64,000 nt of DNA from Perca fluviatilis (taxonomy: Eukaryota > Chordata > Actinopteri > Perciformes > Percidae). The notes beneath the pieces were generated by a model, which was given only the letters and a program-made list of their open reading frames with translations, had not been told where the DNA came from and did not search any database. Below are positions 9,765 to 22,838 of the stretch, in pieces; position 1 is the first letter of the stretch, and every line of letters begins with the position of its first letter. Made by a program: the position numbers and the translations under genes. Location of the stretch: assembly GCF_010015445.1 (NCBI RefSeq), contig NC_053116.1:41081095-41145094 (forward strand), in the 5' to 3' direction.

Positions 9765-9904
9765 TCTGCTCCGAGGTCGACAAACACTGACACCACTCAG
9801 CTCATATACGCTCTACACCAACCCTCATCAGCAGCTGCTCTTTATCTGGTATCAGACATGAGATAAGAGAGAGGGGGGGGGGGGGGACTGTCTGTGTGTA
9901 CACA

Positions 9905-10126
9905 CAAATACAGAATCTCACAAAAAGTGAGTACACCCCTCACATTTTAGTAAATATTTCATTATATCTTTTAATGGGACAACACTGAAGAAATGACACT
10001 TTGCTACAATGTAAAGTATTAAGTGTCCAGCTTGTATAACAGTGTAAATGTGCTGTCCCCTCAAAATAACTCAACACACAGCCATTAATGTCTAAACCAC
10101 TGGCAAATAAAGTCACTAACCAGCTA
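9905..10126. mobile_element. Tc1-like terminal inverted repeat, solo
   Basis: Matches the about 200-bp TIR of the Tc1-like element (aatctcacaaaaagtgag to taaaccactggcaaataaag). It follows directly on the G-run of the Ig promoter block. The rest of the element is absent. Confidence 0.75.
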
Positions 10127-10339
10127 ATCATTCTTTTTGTCTTCGCACTTATGGTGGTTTTCATCTTTCTCTTTCTGCAAATTGTATATGATGTATAGCG
10201 ACATGACCCAGCACCCAAAACACCGTCAAAACACTCCAACGCACCCTCCATTCTTCGCGAAAGACGGATAAAAAGGTGCAAAAGAAGGAAATAGGTACCT
10301 TGAAAAAACAAAAAAGCCCCACCAAATCCTGGACAAATC

Positions 10340-10543
10340 AGAGATGCCGATTTGCACGGGACTAATATTATCACAGGACCTCCGTTTTCGGCGAAATATG
10401 GTAGGTCATTTGCGGGGGAATTATTACTTTACAAATTACAGACATGACCGATTTGCACGGGATTAAGATCACAGGCAACCTCCGCAATTATTACAAATGA
10501 CTGGAGGTCACCAGGTAATACTTATCCCGTGCGAATAGGGCTT
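10340..10543. mobile_element. MITE with gcccgatttgcacggg-type ends
   Basis: The left end gccgatttgcacgggacta and the inverted right end agccctattcgcacgggata face each other across about 200 bp, and an internal copy of the left end occurs at 10447. It abuts the 3' end of L1 copy 2. No ORF. Confidence 0.6.
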
Positions 10544-12139
10544 TAGCTGTTTTTAACGCTGTTTGAGTTCCTCTAACGTAATAGGTAGACCCAGTTCTTC
10601 TGCCTCCTCTGGGTCAAGAAGAGGCAGGTTTAGCTCTTTCAGGAACTTTTGGCACTTCGTCGGATTTGAATTGCAGGAGGATTCATACAGCTTTGAATAA
10701 AAGGATTGGAAAGTGGCGGTGATCTCTTTAGGATTGGTTGAGATACCTCGGTCCGTGCAGATGCTGTTGATAGTAGCTCTGGACTCGCTTTGTTTTAATT
10801 TCAGAGCTAGCAATGTGCTTGGTTTACTACCATTGAAAAAGTAATTTTGCCTCACTCTGTGTATTATGAATTCAGCTCTCCTTTTTAGCAAGTAATTTAG
10901 CTCTGCTCAATTTTTGACTTCAAGAGTATGTGTAGATCTAGAAAAACAAGTCTTAAGAGATTGCTCTAATGATTTACAACATTCATCCAACCCCAAAATT
11001 CTTGCCTCTCCCTTTTTCTTCAAATTTGCTGCAAAGGAAGATGTGAAATCTCTAATAAATCTTTTAGTGGCTTGCCAGATGTATGCCCGGTCTGAAACTG
11101 AGCCAGTATTGATTGATATGAACTCCGCTAGTTTGGCTCCAAATTCTGTATTAAAAGCTGTGTATTGAAGAAGGGAATTATTAAATTGCCATCTCCTAGA
11201 TCTTTCTCCTAACATATCACAACGGAATGTGGTTATCAGTGCATTGTGGTCAGACAGGATTGCTGGCTCCATTGCTATTGTGTGGAACATTGCCCTAAGT
11301 TCACAAGAGCACAAAAAATAATCAACGCGGGAGTGGGTGAGGTGACGTGTGGAAAAAAAGCTGTAATCCTTGCTAGTAGGGTTGTGCATCCTCCATATAT
11401 CTGTAAGATGGTGGGATTCCACAACTGCATTGAACACGTCTGATATGTGTTTTTGGGCTTTTGTGTAGTTGACCCCTGATCTATCCTGATTTAAGTCTAG
11501 TACCGCATTCATGTCTCCCGCTATAATTAATGAGTATTCATTGAGAGACAGCATTTCATTGGTTAGGCGGAAAGAAGCTTTCATCGTATGTAGCCGGTGC
11601 ATATACTGAGACAAAAGCTATTTTCCTAATCCTCATTGTAGTATATATATGTATATATGATATCCTGCCTGAAGAGTCTTTACTACTTTTGTCTACGCTG
11701 AGTGTTCATCTCCGTGACAGCAAAACAATGGAGCCCTTGTTTCTGGTGTCGTCACTAGATGCAGCAGCAACTTTGAAATATTTATTTTGTAGACTGTTTA
11801 CATCTCTTTTACGCAAATGTGATTCTTGAATAAGCACCAAGTCTATGTTCTTCCTTCTTAAATAGTCCAGGAATTTAGCTCGTTTGATCGGCCTGTTTAG
11901 CCCCCCGATGTGAACAGAAAGGAATTCACTGATAAATTTGTAGCAAAGGGTGAGCTGTTAGATCTAAGCACAGTGTGGTGAAAACACAAAAAATGAAATA
12001 AATCCCTTAGCCCTCCGAGACCACAGACCACCTTCCCTCTCTGTAGGATACGTGCCGCATCAAACTCAGCTCACACAAAAACTGCAGCTCAAAACCGCCC
12101 CTCCTGTCTAAAGTCACAGGTTAACTGAACCAGGTCTAA
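10544..12139 (-). mobile_element. L1-type LINE, copy B (endonuclease and linker)
   Basis: The minus-strand frame 10907-11614 gives the APE endonuclease core: IIAGDMNAVLD, TSKDYSFFS, HSRVDYFLCSCELRA and SDHNALITTF. Frame 10553-10891 continues with the pre-RT linker (RRAEFIIHRVRQNYFF ... LLDPEEAEELGLPITLEEL). The N-terminal endonuclease part lies in 11620-11930 with frameshifts. This copy is uninterrupted where copy A carries the TTAA transposon. It is dead: frames are broken and no RT domain remains. Confidence 0.87.
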
Positions 12140-12500
12140 TGAAATAAGTTATTTTAAAATACTGCTGTTGATTTATTAAGCACTGACTGCTTTAGGGCCA
12201 AAATACATTTCTTTTCATTAGAATTCTTACAGATAACATCACTACAATACACCACAATACAATATCTCTTCCCTCTGGTTAATCATTCGGCATGTTTGTC
12301 CAGCCAGCTCATGTCACTTCCAGTAAACTGAAGCTTTGACTGGCAAGAGGACAGGGTCATCACCCCATCAGAACACCCACACAACCAATGGGTGGCTCAG
12401 TGGGTCATCCTTTGGTACACCTTATCTCAGGTTCATTACTATGGGCTTAATATGGGCTCTTAAAGTCATGGCTCCAATAATCCAGTCTGCACTGCAGTCT
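12140..12500 (+). mobile_element. LINE RT tail followed by a BEL/Pao sliver
   Basis: 12140-12420 repeats the L2/CR1-like RT tail block. 12421-12480 is the start of the BEL/Pao block (ggttcattactatgggctta), which breaks off after about 60 bp and joins Tc1-like spacer sequence at about 12500. Confidence 0.6.
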
Positions 12501-12783
12501 GCACCCCTATGTTAAATTCACATAGAGGCAGGCAGATGTTTATTTTTGAAGGCCAGTTATTTCATGGATCCAGGATACTATGCATCCTGATAAAGTTCCC
12601 TTGGTCCCCCACATCATCACATACCCTTCACCATACCTGGAGATTGGCATGGTTTTATGTCAGTTAAATGTACACTCTATAAATGTCAAATAATTATTAC
12701 ATACCTAGCAGGTATATGCAGTGTTATAATAAATGCTTATTACTAACTAAATACAAGACTTAGAAATGCAGTAGTACACTATA
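12500..12783. mobile_element. Tc1-like spacer and single minisatellite unit
   Basis: Matches 8500-8840 but with only one 30-bp unit (12608-12637). It ends at TATA (12780-12783), which is the target duplication of the L2 insertion. Confidence 0.7.
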
Positions 12784-13220
12784 ACTTCCGTTTCCTGTTA
12801 ACGTCTTGCGATTTTTAAGTCCTCCACAACGAAATACAGTCACTATTTACACCGTTTTAACCGTATTTTAACCGGACCTGTCTGGCCCCAGTTTTTCCGT
12901 CGTTTGCAAAACTTTCCTCCCGCACTAGGTATTTGTTGTGCTAACGGCTAGTTAGCCTGCCTGCGCCGGGAGTTAAAGCGAACCACTCAGGATTTTGCCT
13001 CCCTTGGAAATCTATTCTATATTTTGGTAGCAGTAACGGGCTATCCACAGCTTGCTAATACAAGTAGGAGCACCTGCATTGTATTTCGACTTGTGAAGGT
13101 TTTTAGGTTTTAGGAGAAGGCCTCCATCAACGTTGCTACTAGCTAAACTAGCAAGCTACATGATGCCCCCTCAGCTGCTCACCTGGCTGTGACTCGTGCC
13201 TCCTGTTCAGCCAGAAGATC

Positions 13221-14154
13221 ATGGAACTTGAAGCCAGAATATCGACTCTCCACCGGGGCAGGAAGAAAAATTTTCACGGACCCATTATCTTTGGAAGTTC
13301 TCCTCACACATACACTGACGGATGTCTTGATTCCACTGTGCCCTGCAATACTCTCACCCCACCACGCACTAATACAACCTCTGTCCCTGTTGTTTCTCCT
13401 CTGGCCTTCTAGGACCAGCCAGCTCTGCTGACCAGCTCCACTCCACATCAACCTCCAGCCATGGCGCGTAAGCACCAGAGCAGGCGGTCAGGACAACGCT
13501 CAGCCCCAGCCCAACCCCTACAACTACAAAACCGCTACACCATTCTGACGAACGACGAGGAGTTCCCTTCTCTACCGCCCCCACGCAGCTCATCCTGGTC
13601 CAGCCACACAGTCGACGCCCATTGAGGGCGGGTCTCCCCCTCGGACTCATCAACCTCCACGCTGGTCATCGGAAGCTCCATGGTAAGGGACCTCCACATT
13701 TCCCCTTTACCCCTAGCCGGTCCCTCCAAGGTCTACTGCTTCCCCGGTGCCAAGGTCCGTGACATCCAGCACAAACTTCCCGGCATCCCCGCCCGCCGCC
13801 AAGGTCGACAACATCATCGTGCATGTGGGCACAAACGACATCAGAGAGAGACGGTCGATAGCACTCCAGGAAGACTTCACCACTCTCCCCACCCTGATGG
13901 GCACAGGTAAGCGGATTGTCATCTCTGGGCCTCTACCTACCTACAGGAAGGGCGCGGAGAGATGGTCCAGACTGTTCTGGCTCCACACCTGGCTGGAACC
14001 ACTCTGCACTTCCCTGAACATTCCCTATGTCGACAACTTCAACTTGTTTTGGGAGATGCCCAACCTGCTGAAGCATGATGGTCTCCACCCAAACCGACAT
14101 GGAGCCAGGATGCTATCTGACAACATAACGACCACACTGAAAGGCAAGTATTGA
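13221..14154 (+). pseudogene. L2 ORF1 protein with SGNH/GDSL esterase domain, broken
   Basis: The reading frame carries an N-terminal part with stops near 13410 and 13622. It is followed by an SGNH hydrolase fold: block I VIGSSMVRD (13664-13690), block III VGTNDIRE (13822-13845) and block V DGLHPNRHG (14080-14106). These hold the Ser, Gly/Asn and Asp-His positions expected of an esterase. A frame change near 13790 separates block I from the rest. Esterase-type ORF1 proteins are known in CR1/L2 LINEs, where they act in the RNP or at membranes. Confidence 0.8.
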
Positions 14155-14355
14155 CATTATGTTGAAAATATCACAGATTCATGTCCCCAGGTATTGATCC
14201 TGATAGCACTATACAAGTGGATGAATCTGAAAATGTTTTCTGTAGGATAACATGTAGTACTAGTATTATTCCAGTAACGTAGTACTGGTGCTATTCCAGT
14301 AAAATGTAGTACTAGTAATATTCCAATTATAATCAACAACCGACCACACAAAGCG

Positions 14356-15045
14356 GTGAATAGAGGGGCAATACTTACCAACCTAATTGGAATTAAAACT
14401 ACCACTGCAATGATAGAAAAGGATAGGAAAATTAGATGTGGATTACTAAATATCAGATCTCTGTCTTCTAAAGCAGTACTAGTAAATGAATTGATATCTG
14501 ATAATCAAATTGATATTTTTTGTCTTACTGAAACATGGCTGGGCCATGAAGAATATGTTAGTTTAAATGAAGCCACTCCTCCCAGTCATATTAATACTCA
14601 AATTCTTAGAGGCTCAGGCCGAGGAGGGGGAGTTGCAGCCATATTTGATTCAAGCCTGTTAATTAACCCTAAACCCAGACTGGACTATAACTCTTTTGAA
14701 AGCCTTGTTCTTAATCTTCAACATCCAACACGGAAATCAGAACAGCCAATTATATTTGTTGTTGTCTACCGAGCTCCAGGTCCGTATTCTGAATTTTTAT
14801 CTGAATTCTCTGAGTTTTTATCATGTGTAGTCCTTAAATCAGACAAAGTACTTATTGTAGGGGATTTTAATATCCATGTGGACGTTGACAGCAATAGTCT
14901 TGCTACTGGTTTCAACTCATTACTGGATTCAATCGGTTTCAGTCAGAGTGTGCACAAGGCGACGCACTGTTTTAACCACACCCTCGACCTTGTGCTGGCA
15001 TATGGTATTGAAATTGAGGATTTAATAATATTTCCGCAGAATTAG
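14356..15045 (+). pseudogene. L2 ORF2, apurinic-type endonuclease domain
   Basis: A 229-codon frame with the APE endonuclease signatures LLNIRSLSSK, DIFCLTETWL (the catalytic Glu), GGGVAAIF, VVVYRAPG, VGDFNIHVD (catalytic Asp/Asn) and a C-terminal NHTLDLVLAYG. The frame ends at 15045, short of the final SDH motif, which is shifted (about 15053-15062 reads LSDHF-like in another frame). This is the target-nicking domain of the LINE. It is now cut off from its RT by frameshifts. Confidence 0.85.
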
Positions 15046-15189
15046 ATTTTATCAGATCATTTTTAAATTACTTTTGAATTCTTGTTTCCTGACCATACTA
15101 AACTAGATAATAGCTTCTACACTAGATGCCTATCTGACAGTGCTATAGCGAAATTTAAGGAAGATATTCCAACAGCATTACACTCTATG

Positions 15190-16950
15190 TCGTCTTAACA
15201 TAACAGAGGACCTTTATGTTAATCTCAGTCCCTCTCAAATTGATACATTTGTAGACGGTGCTCCGACTTGCCCACGGACGACCTTAGATTCTGTCGCTCC
15301 TCCTCAAAAGAGGACGATAAAGCAAAGGAAAATAACTCCCAAACTCTCGAAATTAAAAACAAATCTCGGAAAAACCTCGAAAGTAATTGGCGCTCCACCA
15401 AAGTGGAAGAATTCCGTTTGGATTGGCAAGAAAGTCTCAAAACCTATAGGAAGGCCCTAAGAAAAGCCAGATCAGACTATTACTCTTCATTAATAGAAGA
15501 AAATAAGAACAACCCAAGGTTTCTTTTCAGCACTGTAGCCAGGCTGACAGATAGTCACAGCTCTACTGAGCCATCTATTCCTCTAGCACTGAGCAGTGAT
15601 GACTTCATGAGCTTCTTTAACGATAAAAATTATAACAATTAGAGATAAAATTCATCACCTTCGCCTTATCTCCTAACAGTTCATCTTTAAATGCAGGACC
15701 GCTAGAAAGAATGACTGGTCCCGACATATACCTTTGGACTGCTTCTATCCTATAGACCTTCAACAATTAATGTTGAAGATATCCTCAGCTAAGCCATCTA
15801 CCTGTCTCTTAGACCCCATCCCAACGAGGCTACATCAAAGAAGCGTTACCTGTGGTAAACACTTCACTACTAGATATGATCAATATGTCCTTATTAACAG
15901 GTTATGTACCACAGTCATTTAAAGGTAGCTGTGATAAACCTCTTCTGAAAAAACCCACCCTCGATCCTGAGGTCTTAGCAAACTACAGACCTATATCTAA
16001 CCTTCCCTTTCTATCCAAGATCCTTGAGAAGGTGGTTGCTAATCAGTTATGTGATTTTCTCCATAGCAACAGTTTATTTGATGATTTTCAATCAGGATTT
16101 AGAAGGAATCATAGCACAGAGACGGCACTGGTGAAAATTACTAACGACCTTCTAACAGCTGCAGACAAAGGACTTGTCTCCATTCTTGTTTTACTAGATC
16201 TTAGTGCTGCATTTGACACTATTGACCATACAATCCTGTTACAGAGATGGGGACACTTAGTTGGCATTGAAGGAATCGCGCTAAGCTGGTTTAAGTCGTA
16301 TTTCTCTGAGCCGATCCCAATTTGTTAACATTAACGATAATCCCTCCAAGCACCGCTAAAGTTAGCGCACGTTCCTCAAGGCTCAGTGCTTGGACCAATT
16401 CTATTTTCCCTATATTTCTTCCTCCTCTAGGTAATATTATAAGGAAGCACTCAATTAACTATCACTGTTACGTAGACGATACCCAATTATATCTGTCAAT
16501 TAAGCCAGATGAAAGTGGTCAGTTCGCAAGACTTCAAACGTGTATTGAGGATATAAAATCCTGGATGACCCACAATTTCCTGATGTTAAACTCAGACAAA
16601 ACTGAAGTTATTGTGATAGGACCAACGCACCGAACTTCGGGAGGTAGTTACTCTGGATGGTATTGCCCCATTCCTCGGCACTGCTGTCAGAAATCTGGGA
16701 GTAATTTTTGATCAGGATATATCCTTCAACGCCACTTAAAACATACCTCAAGAATAGCCTTTTTCCATCTCCGTAACATTGCCAAAATTAGGAATATCCT
16801 GTCTCAGAATGATGCTGAAAAACTAGTCCATGCATTCGTTACTTCTAGACTTGACTACTGTAATTCCTTATTATCAGGTTGCCCAAATAAGTCCCTTAAG
16901 ACTCTCCAGCTGATCCAGAATGCCGGCGCACGTGTTCTGTGACGGAACTA
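15190..16950 (+). pseudogene. L2 ORF2, reverse transcriptase domain, frameshifted
   Basis: The RT is spread over several frames: the linker (15268-15642), AKPSTCLLDPIPTRL (15787-15831), YRPISNLPFLSKILEKVV, LVLLDLSAAFDTIDHTIL (catalytic Asp of motif A), YHCYVDDTQLYLS (motif C, YVDD catalytic pair) and LNSDKTEVIVIGP. At 16700-16950 a frame gives DYCNSLLSGCP and LQLIQNAGARV. The next bases are the DNA transposon, and the RT C-terminus resumes at 27280 as SLHWFPVKSRIEFKILLLTY. Frame changes at about 15650, 15850, 16320 and 16690 make it non-functional. Confidence 0.85.
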
Positions 16951-16959
16951 AGAGAAGAG

Positions 16960-17350
16960 TATGGCGTTATTTTTTAGTCAAAAGTTACGGAGCGTGTAAG
17001 ATGCTCACGAGCACATTATGTTATTTCACACGGCAAAATGAACCTTCAAGCTGGCATGATAAAAGTACTTGCACAAATTCAACAACGAGAGGTGTACAGG
17101 TATGCGCCGCAGCCTTGGCATACTCTTTACTCTGCTTGTACAGTGGAATCCTGCTCACACAGCGGGCTTCTGCTCGGAGTGCTGTTTTGCTCTCGCAGTG
17201 GATTTCTGCTCGCTCAGCTGATTTCTGCTCCTCGCGGGACATGACTTTTGACAATTTGGGGCGGAAACCAAGGAGGGCACTGACCCTCTTATGATTGGTC
17301 ACTTTCACACAGGGACATCCTTGATTGACAGCTCTCATTAAGCACGGAGT
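16960..17350. repeat. left terminal inverted repeat of the 10.3 kb transposon
   Basis: Pairs with 26875-27273 in inverted orientation. Shared blocks include tagtcaaaagtta, atgaaccttcaagctggcat, ggtgtacaggta, gtacagtggaatc and attggtcactttcacacagg. It contains short internal direct repeats around ctgctcg (17160-17230), also mirrored on the right. Confidence 0.92.
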
Positions 17351-17895
17351 TGGGTTAAGTTCAGGTTAAGTTACCACGCGAAGAGTGGGTGAGTTGAGTT
17401 TGAATGAGTTTTCTAATATACATAAAATGTCTCTGTCTGCATCGTTTAAAATGCTGCGCAGATCATAGTAAAATCAATTACCATCGATGTATATATATTT
17501 GCGAACGATGAAGCCTACGTTTTGTTAAGTAAGTTAACATTACCATTACATATTTTTGAGCAACAAGTAACGTAAGTTAGGCTATTCCGTTCTGTAGCTA
17601 ACGCTAGCCAACACTTGTGATGATCGACCGACACTCATTTTTAAAACTTTTAATCTTTAAAAACTGCATCTTAGACAACTAACGGTATGGCTAACTGAAT
17701 CATAACATAATTGTTTTCACATGTAAAAGTGCTATTCTTATTGACGCTGATTTAATGCATTTGATTTTGCAGGCTAACATCCAATGCAGTAAAATACTTT
17801 TTGAATGTTGGGTAACTTAGCCACGCCACATTGTCCCTTATTGTATTTTTGTGTGGATCCAGCTGCTCATCTTGCGTTTATAGATGTAAGAGAAA

Positions 17896-20800
17896 ATGGC
17901 GGACGCAAAAGAGGAGGTGAACTATTTTCTAAAATGTTTATTACGTTAAAGTAGTTCATTTGTGGTGGTGTTTGTTTCAGTTACATTTCTTTATTTCTCC
18001 CCATTCCTCTAGGACGATTTGCGCAATATGGCCCTCAATTTGGTGGCCAGGCTGAGAGCTACATTGAATAATCCAACACCAAACAGTATGTATCATGAGT
18101 AACTATCTTTACTAGGTTGCATTGCCATCTCTAGACAACATGTGTGGTTTGATTACATTATGTTGATTTCCTGCATACATATAACAATATATAAATACTG
18201 TTTGTGGAACAACTTATTGCATTCGCATGGAAGTGTAGTGTTGCTGTCATCATCATACAGCTCACCTATTCATTTAGCCTATAACACGCCAGAAGTTACA
18301 TGATGTCAGTGAATTAATTATGTTGAATGAACAATGAAGTTCAGGGACAGTGCAATGCACAGTCAAGCTCAGCCAGGGTATCCAGGCAGGACACATCCCA
18401 GGAACCACAATTGCAACAATGCGGTGCGTGGACCTGCACAGGCACCTTCAGGGACTGCAGTTCAAAAGAATATGGCCAGGTTTGAATTTTTTTCAAAGGA
18501 TGCATCTCAGCTGTTTCAACAACAGCCCCTCTTTAGTTCCTCACACAGTTGTTTGACTGCTGATTCAAATGAATTTGAATTTCATCTACTCCTCTTTCTA
18601 CAGGTGTTTCCCCTGGACTATTTAAAGATAAGCAGAAGTGTAGGCCTCCTTCGCAATTGTCTAAAAAAGGTCAGGCACCAAAACAACGGCAATCCACTTC
18701 TTTCTTCTGGACAGCCCAACTGAGAGAAACCCCCAAACCATCTGATGAGCTAATGCTTTACAAGCTGGGTTAGGAAGAAGGACTGTAAATGTTCCAGAGG
18801 ATGCTTGCCATAATGAGGTATGTGGTATGACACTTAATGAAGTAAGAACTGAAATTTGCACAAAATATTACAAACCTATATCCTTAAACAGCATATCCAG
18901 TGAAAACATTAGCCCCAATCTTCGCCACCAAAACCATATCATTTATTTTTGGAATGCTGCCAATAACTCTAATGAACAGATTTGTCTTGAGCTCATTGAT
19001 TTGCTAAATATTTGCTAATCTTACCTACACACTTTAAATTCATAGATTACACACATCTTTCTGGAGACGTATCCGAAGATGTCAGAACTGAGGGTGCCTG
19101 GATGATGCACAAAGCCATGGGTAAAAAGCAAGAGATTGAGTTGACTTTTTTCTCCAAGCAAAGGAAATTTATTGAATCTTTTTGTTTGTTATAAAGTTGT
19201 CATGTTTTAAAAAGTATGATCCTTCCAACAAGGGGCAGAAAATAAATATTTGTTTAATATTTGAACTTAAACAGGAGGATCAGGTCAACGGAAACTCAAC
19301 TGTTCACACCTGAAGAGGAAGGATACACAGGGGCCAGCCTTGTGAAGAGCTGGGAGGCAAGGCGCGGTCTCTACATTATGCCCATCCAGAACACACTGGA
19401 CATTTCTCCCTACCCCTTCACAGCTCTGAGTTCCAGGCCATGCCGAAAGCCCGGTGTGTGTCATGCCAGGAGTATGTGCCTCCTGTAGCCCTCGGTCTCC
19501 ATGTCAAGACATGTATCCAGTCTAAAGTCAAGGTTGAGGTATGGCTTGCTGATTTGAAACTATAACATTGATGTTCTTTCTCCTTATTTAATATACAGGT
19601 TGGTCATTGTGTCATTTCTTAAATTTCACAGCAACTATTGGATGGTGGGACCATGTTAGCAGTGTCCCTGTCAGCTTAACCCAAAATTGCTTCTGGCACT
19701 GTTGTTTATAACTATTGTTTTTTTGTAAGTCATCAAGTCTTGATATTTAATTTTTATAGACCCACAGTGATGATGACACTATCAACTTGGATGACGAAGT
19801 GGTAAGCTATCAATACAAATGAAGAGATCATACATAGCATTTCATATTATTGAGCCATACATTTATGATTTTATTTCAAATATATCTGATGTGAATGACC
19901 CAGAAATGTTTTACAGGCATCTGATGATGTGCAGCCATCACATTTGGAGAGTAAGGTGAGCAAATTGCTTCTGTTTCTTCTTAAGATTTAGGTTTTAAGA
20001 ATTAACCAGTGAAATGTTTTACATGATCTGTTCTCATCAAAGAGCATGTTTACATCTGACCTCTGAAAGAGTACATCTGCATTTTTAATGGATATTTAAC
20101 ACTATTTTTTATTTTCATAGGTTGCTTGTCCATTGTGCAGTCAACTATTTACAAAAGACGACATCCATGTGCATGCAAGTGTCTGCGGGGAGAGGTAAAA
20201 GCTTTTCTAAGTTTCTTCTTAGTATCTTACAAAGTTTGATGCATTTTGTATCCACTTGCTTAAAATGCTTAATCCCACTGTAGAGTCCCCTCATCGTCCC
20301 CCCTTTTATTAAAGAATTTGGACAGATGATGGATTAAGGTAACCTGTTTATGGAATTTTTTGTTATTGTTGATCTTTACAGCAACACAAATGAGGAAGAT
20401 GCAGATATTAGTGAGGACACCGATGAGCACTTCGGAAGGTATGCTGTAGAATAATTTTTAATGGGATTGGATAATGATGCTTGCCTTGGTCTGTAGCACT
20501 GAATTCTCAACAATATTGTTTTGATATTGTTGTGTAGCGTATCAGACATCCTGATGTCACTTGAAAAGAAAGTTGACACATCCCGGTCATTCAACATCAA
20601 TGTGACAAGAGAGGACCTGTTTCAAAGGGGGCTGAAACAGTGGGCCAGGCAAAAACAGGCCTCCCCAAAGAATCTCCTCAGGGTCTCCTTCATTGGAGAA
20701 AATGGAATAGACCAAGGCGCTCTTCGTAAAGAGTTCCTCACCGGTATGTGTGCCCCACCAAGGTCAACACACATGATGAAAAGCACATTTAAGAGATTAT

Positions 20801-22838
20801 CAATGTGAATAATATCTTATACATATTTAATACATTTGACAAAAGCAGCTCTTTGTTCTTTACAGAAATGGTGTGTGAAGCACGTTTTTTTGAAGGAGAT
20901 GGGGAAAGGGGGAAAAACCCTAAATACAGTATCTGTGACTACCAGGACAACAGTTTCAAGTATGTGCCACAGTCTGTCATATAAAATATATGACTTTGTA
21001 TTGTTTAATTAGGTAGTAAAAGTCCACTGCCATTTTGTTCTAAATAGCTTTTGTCTTTGTCACAAAAGGACTTGTGGGGAGATTTTTGCCACAAGTTTGG
21101 TGCAGGGGGGTCCTGCACCAAACTTCCTTACAAGATGGTGCTACCATTTCTTGTGCCATGGGGAGATGGACAAGGATGTTGGTGTACTCGAAGTCACTGA
21201 TCAGGATATTAAAAATCTGATGACAGAGGTATTTAAACAGTGTAATGCATACATTTTTCCAAGTCAGGCATATAAAGTTATCAGACAATGTTTGTCTCTT
21301 TTTGCAAATATCAAGGTTGTGTCTGTACTTTCAGGTGGAAAATGCAGAAGGTGGAGAAAGGCTGATAGACTTATCAGATGCGATTGTGACATGTGGCTAC
21401 ACTGGGCTAATAAATGTTGACCAAAAAAAGGCCATCACAGAGTAAGTTAACATGAACATAACACATAAATATTTGTCACAAAATGCTTTAGTGTTAAAAA
21501 TTTAACTCTGAATCAATACAGTATTATTTTCGGGTTACACTTTATTTTAAGGTTTCCTTGTTACAGTGCAATTATATATTTAAGTACAGAGTAATATTAA
21601 GTAACTACATGTACTCTACTATAGGAATAGGGTAGGATTAGGATTTGGTTGAGGGTTAGTTGCATGTAGTTATGCATCATTTACTGTTATTACTACAGTA
21701 AGTACATGTAACAAGGACACCATAAAATAAAGTGTTACCTTATTTTCTTACTGTTTATTAGTGCCATCGCTTTGCATGCACTGGTGAGGCTGATCCCGAT
21801 CTTGAACCAGCTGCGTGAGGGATTGAGGCTCTACGGATTAGATGAGGTGTTAGCACAGCACACCCAGATGTGCCAGCAGCTCTTTTGTCCCCGGCCACTT
21901 ACAGGAAGTCAGTAACGTTGTGAATGAACAATTATTTTATTAGAACAGCCACTGTTAGAGACACTGATGACTTGCTCTTATGGCATATTCTGCATTTTTA
22001 CTTTAAGCTGCCTTCAAATGTGTGTTCAAAGAGCTAAACGCTACAGGCCAAAACATAAAAACGAATCTTTAATTTAAATCTGCAATCCTTACTGTTTTAC
22101 CGGTTTAAGCATTTGATTTGCTTCCTTATTTTAGGTGAATGTAGACTTCCTTCGCTTCGCGCTATCTCCTGATTTCAGTGAGGAAGGGTCTGTGAGACGG
22201 CAGCGAGAGATGCAGATCATCAATTTTCTGCAGGAGGCTGTATTGTTGGAAGACAGAGGTAACACACTGCTTAGCACCTTTTTCTATAATCCTTGTCCAT
22301 CACTCTTACCATACTATCATACACTTGTTTTCCAACCGGTTTCATTTTATTCTATTTTTATTAGTTACTCCCTCTTTAGGTTTATATTCGTATGTGTATT
22401 CTGTCAAACCCCTGCCATGTATAGACGAATGCATTTGTACTAACAGAAATGTTGGAAATTACTTATTTGTATTTGTCTCTGAGAAGAAGCAGACAGCCAA
22501 GAAGAGGGCAGCCCTGAAGGTCAAAGTCACGCGGCAGCTGTGAACGGAACAAATGGTGGGGGGAGCCTGTCATTCGGAGCTTCCTTCAGTGGGTCACAGG
22601 TCAGGCACGTGTTCCACTGATCGAATCCAAGAGAGAGGCATTCAAGATAACTGTTAATTTTGATCATGACTGCGACTCCCCTATGGGGCACATAGCCTTT
22701 GTTCCCCATTGTCAATGCTTGTGGGTTGCTGTTGCCATTACATTTCCCACACGCCACTTAGCCACCTCCCAAGAGTTTGAAAACAACCTAACTGAGGCAA
22801 TCTGTGGTGGTTACGAAGTTCAGCAGACACTAAAGTAG
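17896..22838 (+). pseudogene. transposon-borne HECT-type E3 ubiquitin ligase-like gene, about 14 exons
   Basis: Exons with GT-AG borders are visible: 17896-17916 (MADAKEE), 18013-18085, 18604-18817, 19275-19538, 19760-19801, 19917-19955, 20121-20194, 20382-20438, 20538-20743, 20866-20959, 21069-21228, 21335-21441, 21762-21911, 22135-22258 and a last exon ending at TAG 22836. An exon around 18345-18500 is uncertain. Two CxxC..H..C zinc motifs are present (CVSCQEY..HVKTC and CPLCSQLF..HASVC). The HECT N-lobe is LRVSFIGENGIDQGALRKEF, and the C-lobe ends with PHCQC and TFPTRHLATSQEFENNL, where one Cys would be the catalytic residue. It resembles fish genes annotated G2/M-phase E3 ligase-like. Frame changes near 18770, 19430 and 22575 indicate decay. 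Confidence 0.75.
21532..21739. mobile_element. 208-bp MITE in an intron of the HECT gene, 8-bp TSD
   Basis: The ends gggttacactttattttaag and the inverted ggtaacactttattttatgg flank a loop containing the mirrored block gttacagtg/agtaagtacatgtaac. The target duplication TTATTTTC is present at 21524-21531 and 21740-21747. An 8-bp duplication fits hAT-like elements. Confidence 0.87.

Larger units (their letters stand above)
12784..16959 (+). mobile_element. L2-type LINE, 5' part (5'UTR, ORF1, ORF2 to mid-RT)
   Basis: A near full-length L2-clade element of about 5.4 kb in total. It is split by the DNA transposon at 16960-27273 and resumes at 27280-28496. The order is 5'UTR (12784-13200), ORF1 with an SGNH esterase domain, APE endonuclease, then reverse transcriptase. 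A TATA duplication flanks the whole insertion (12780-12783 and 28497-28500), and the 3' tail is (TTGAA)n. Frameshifts and stops show it is inactive. Confidence 0.9.
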
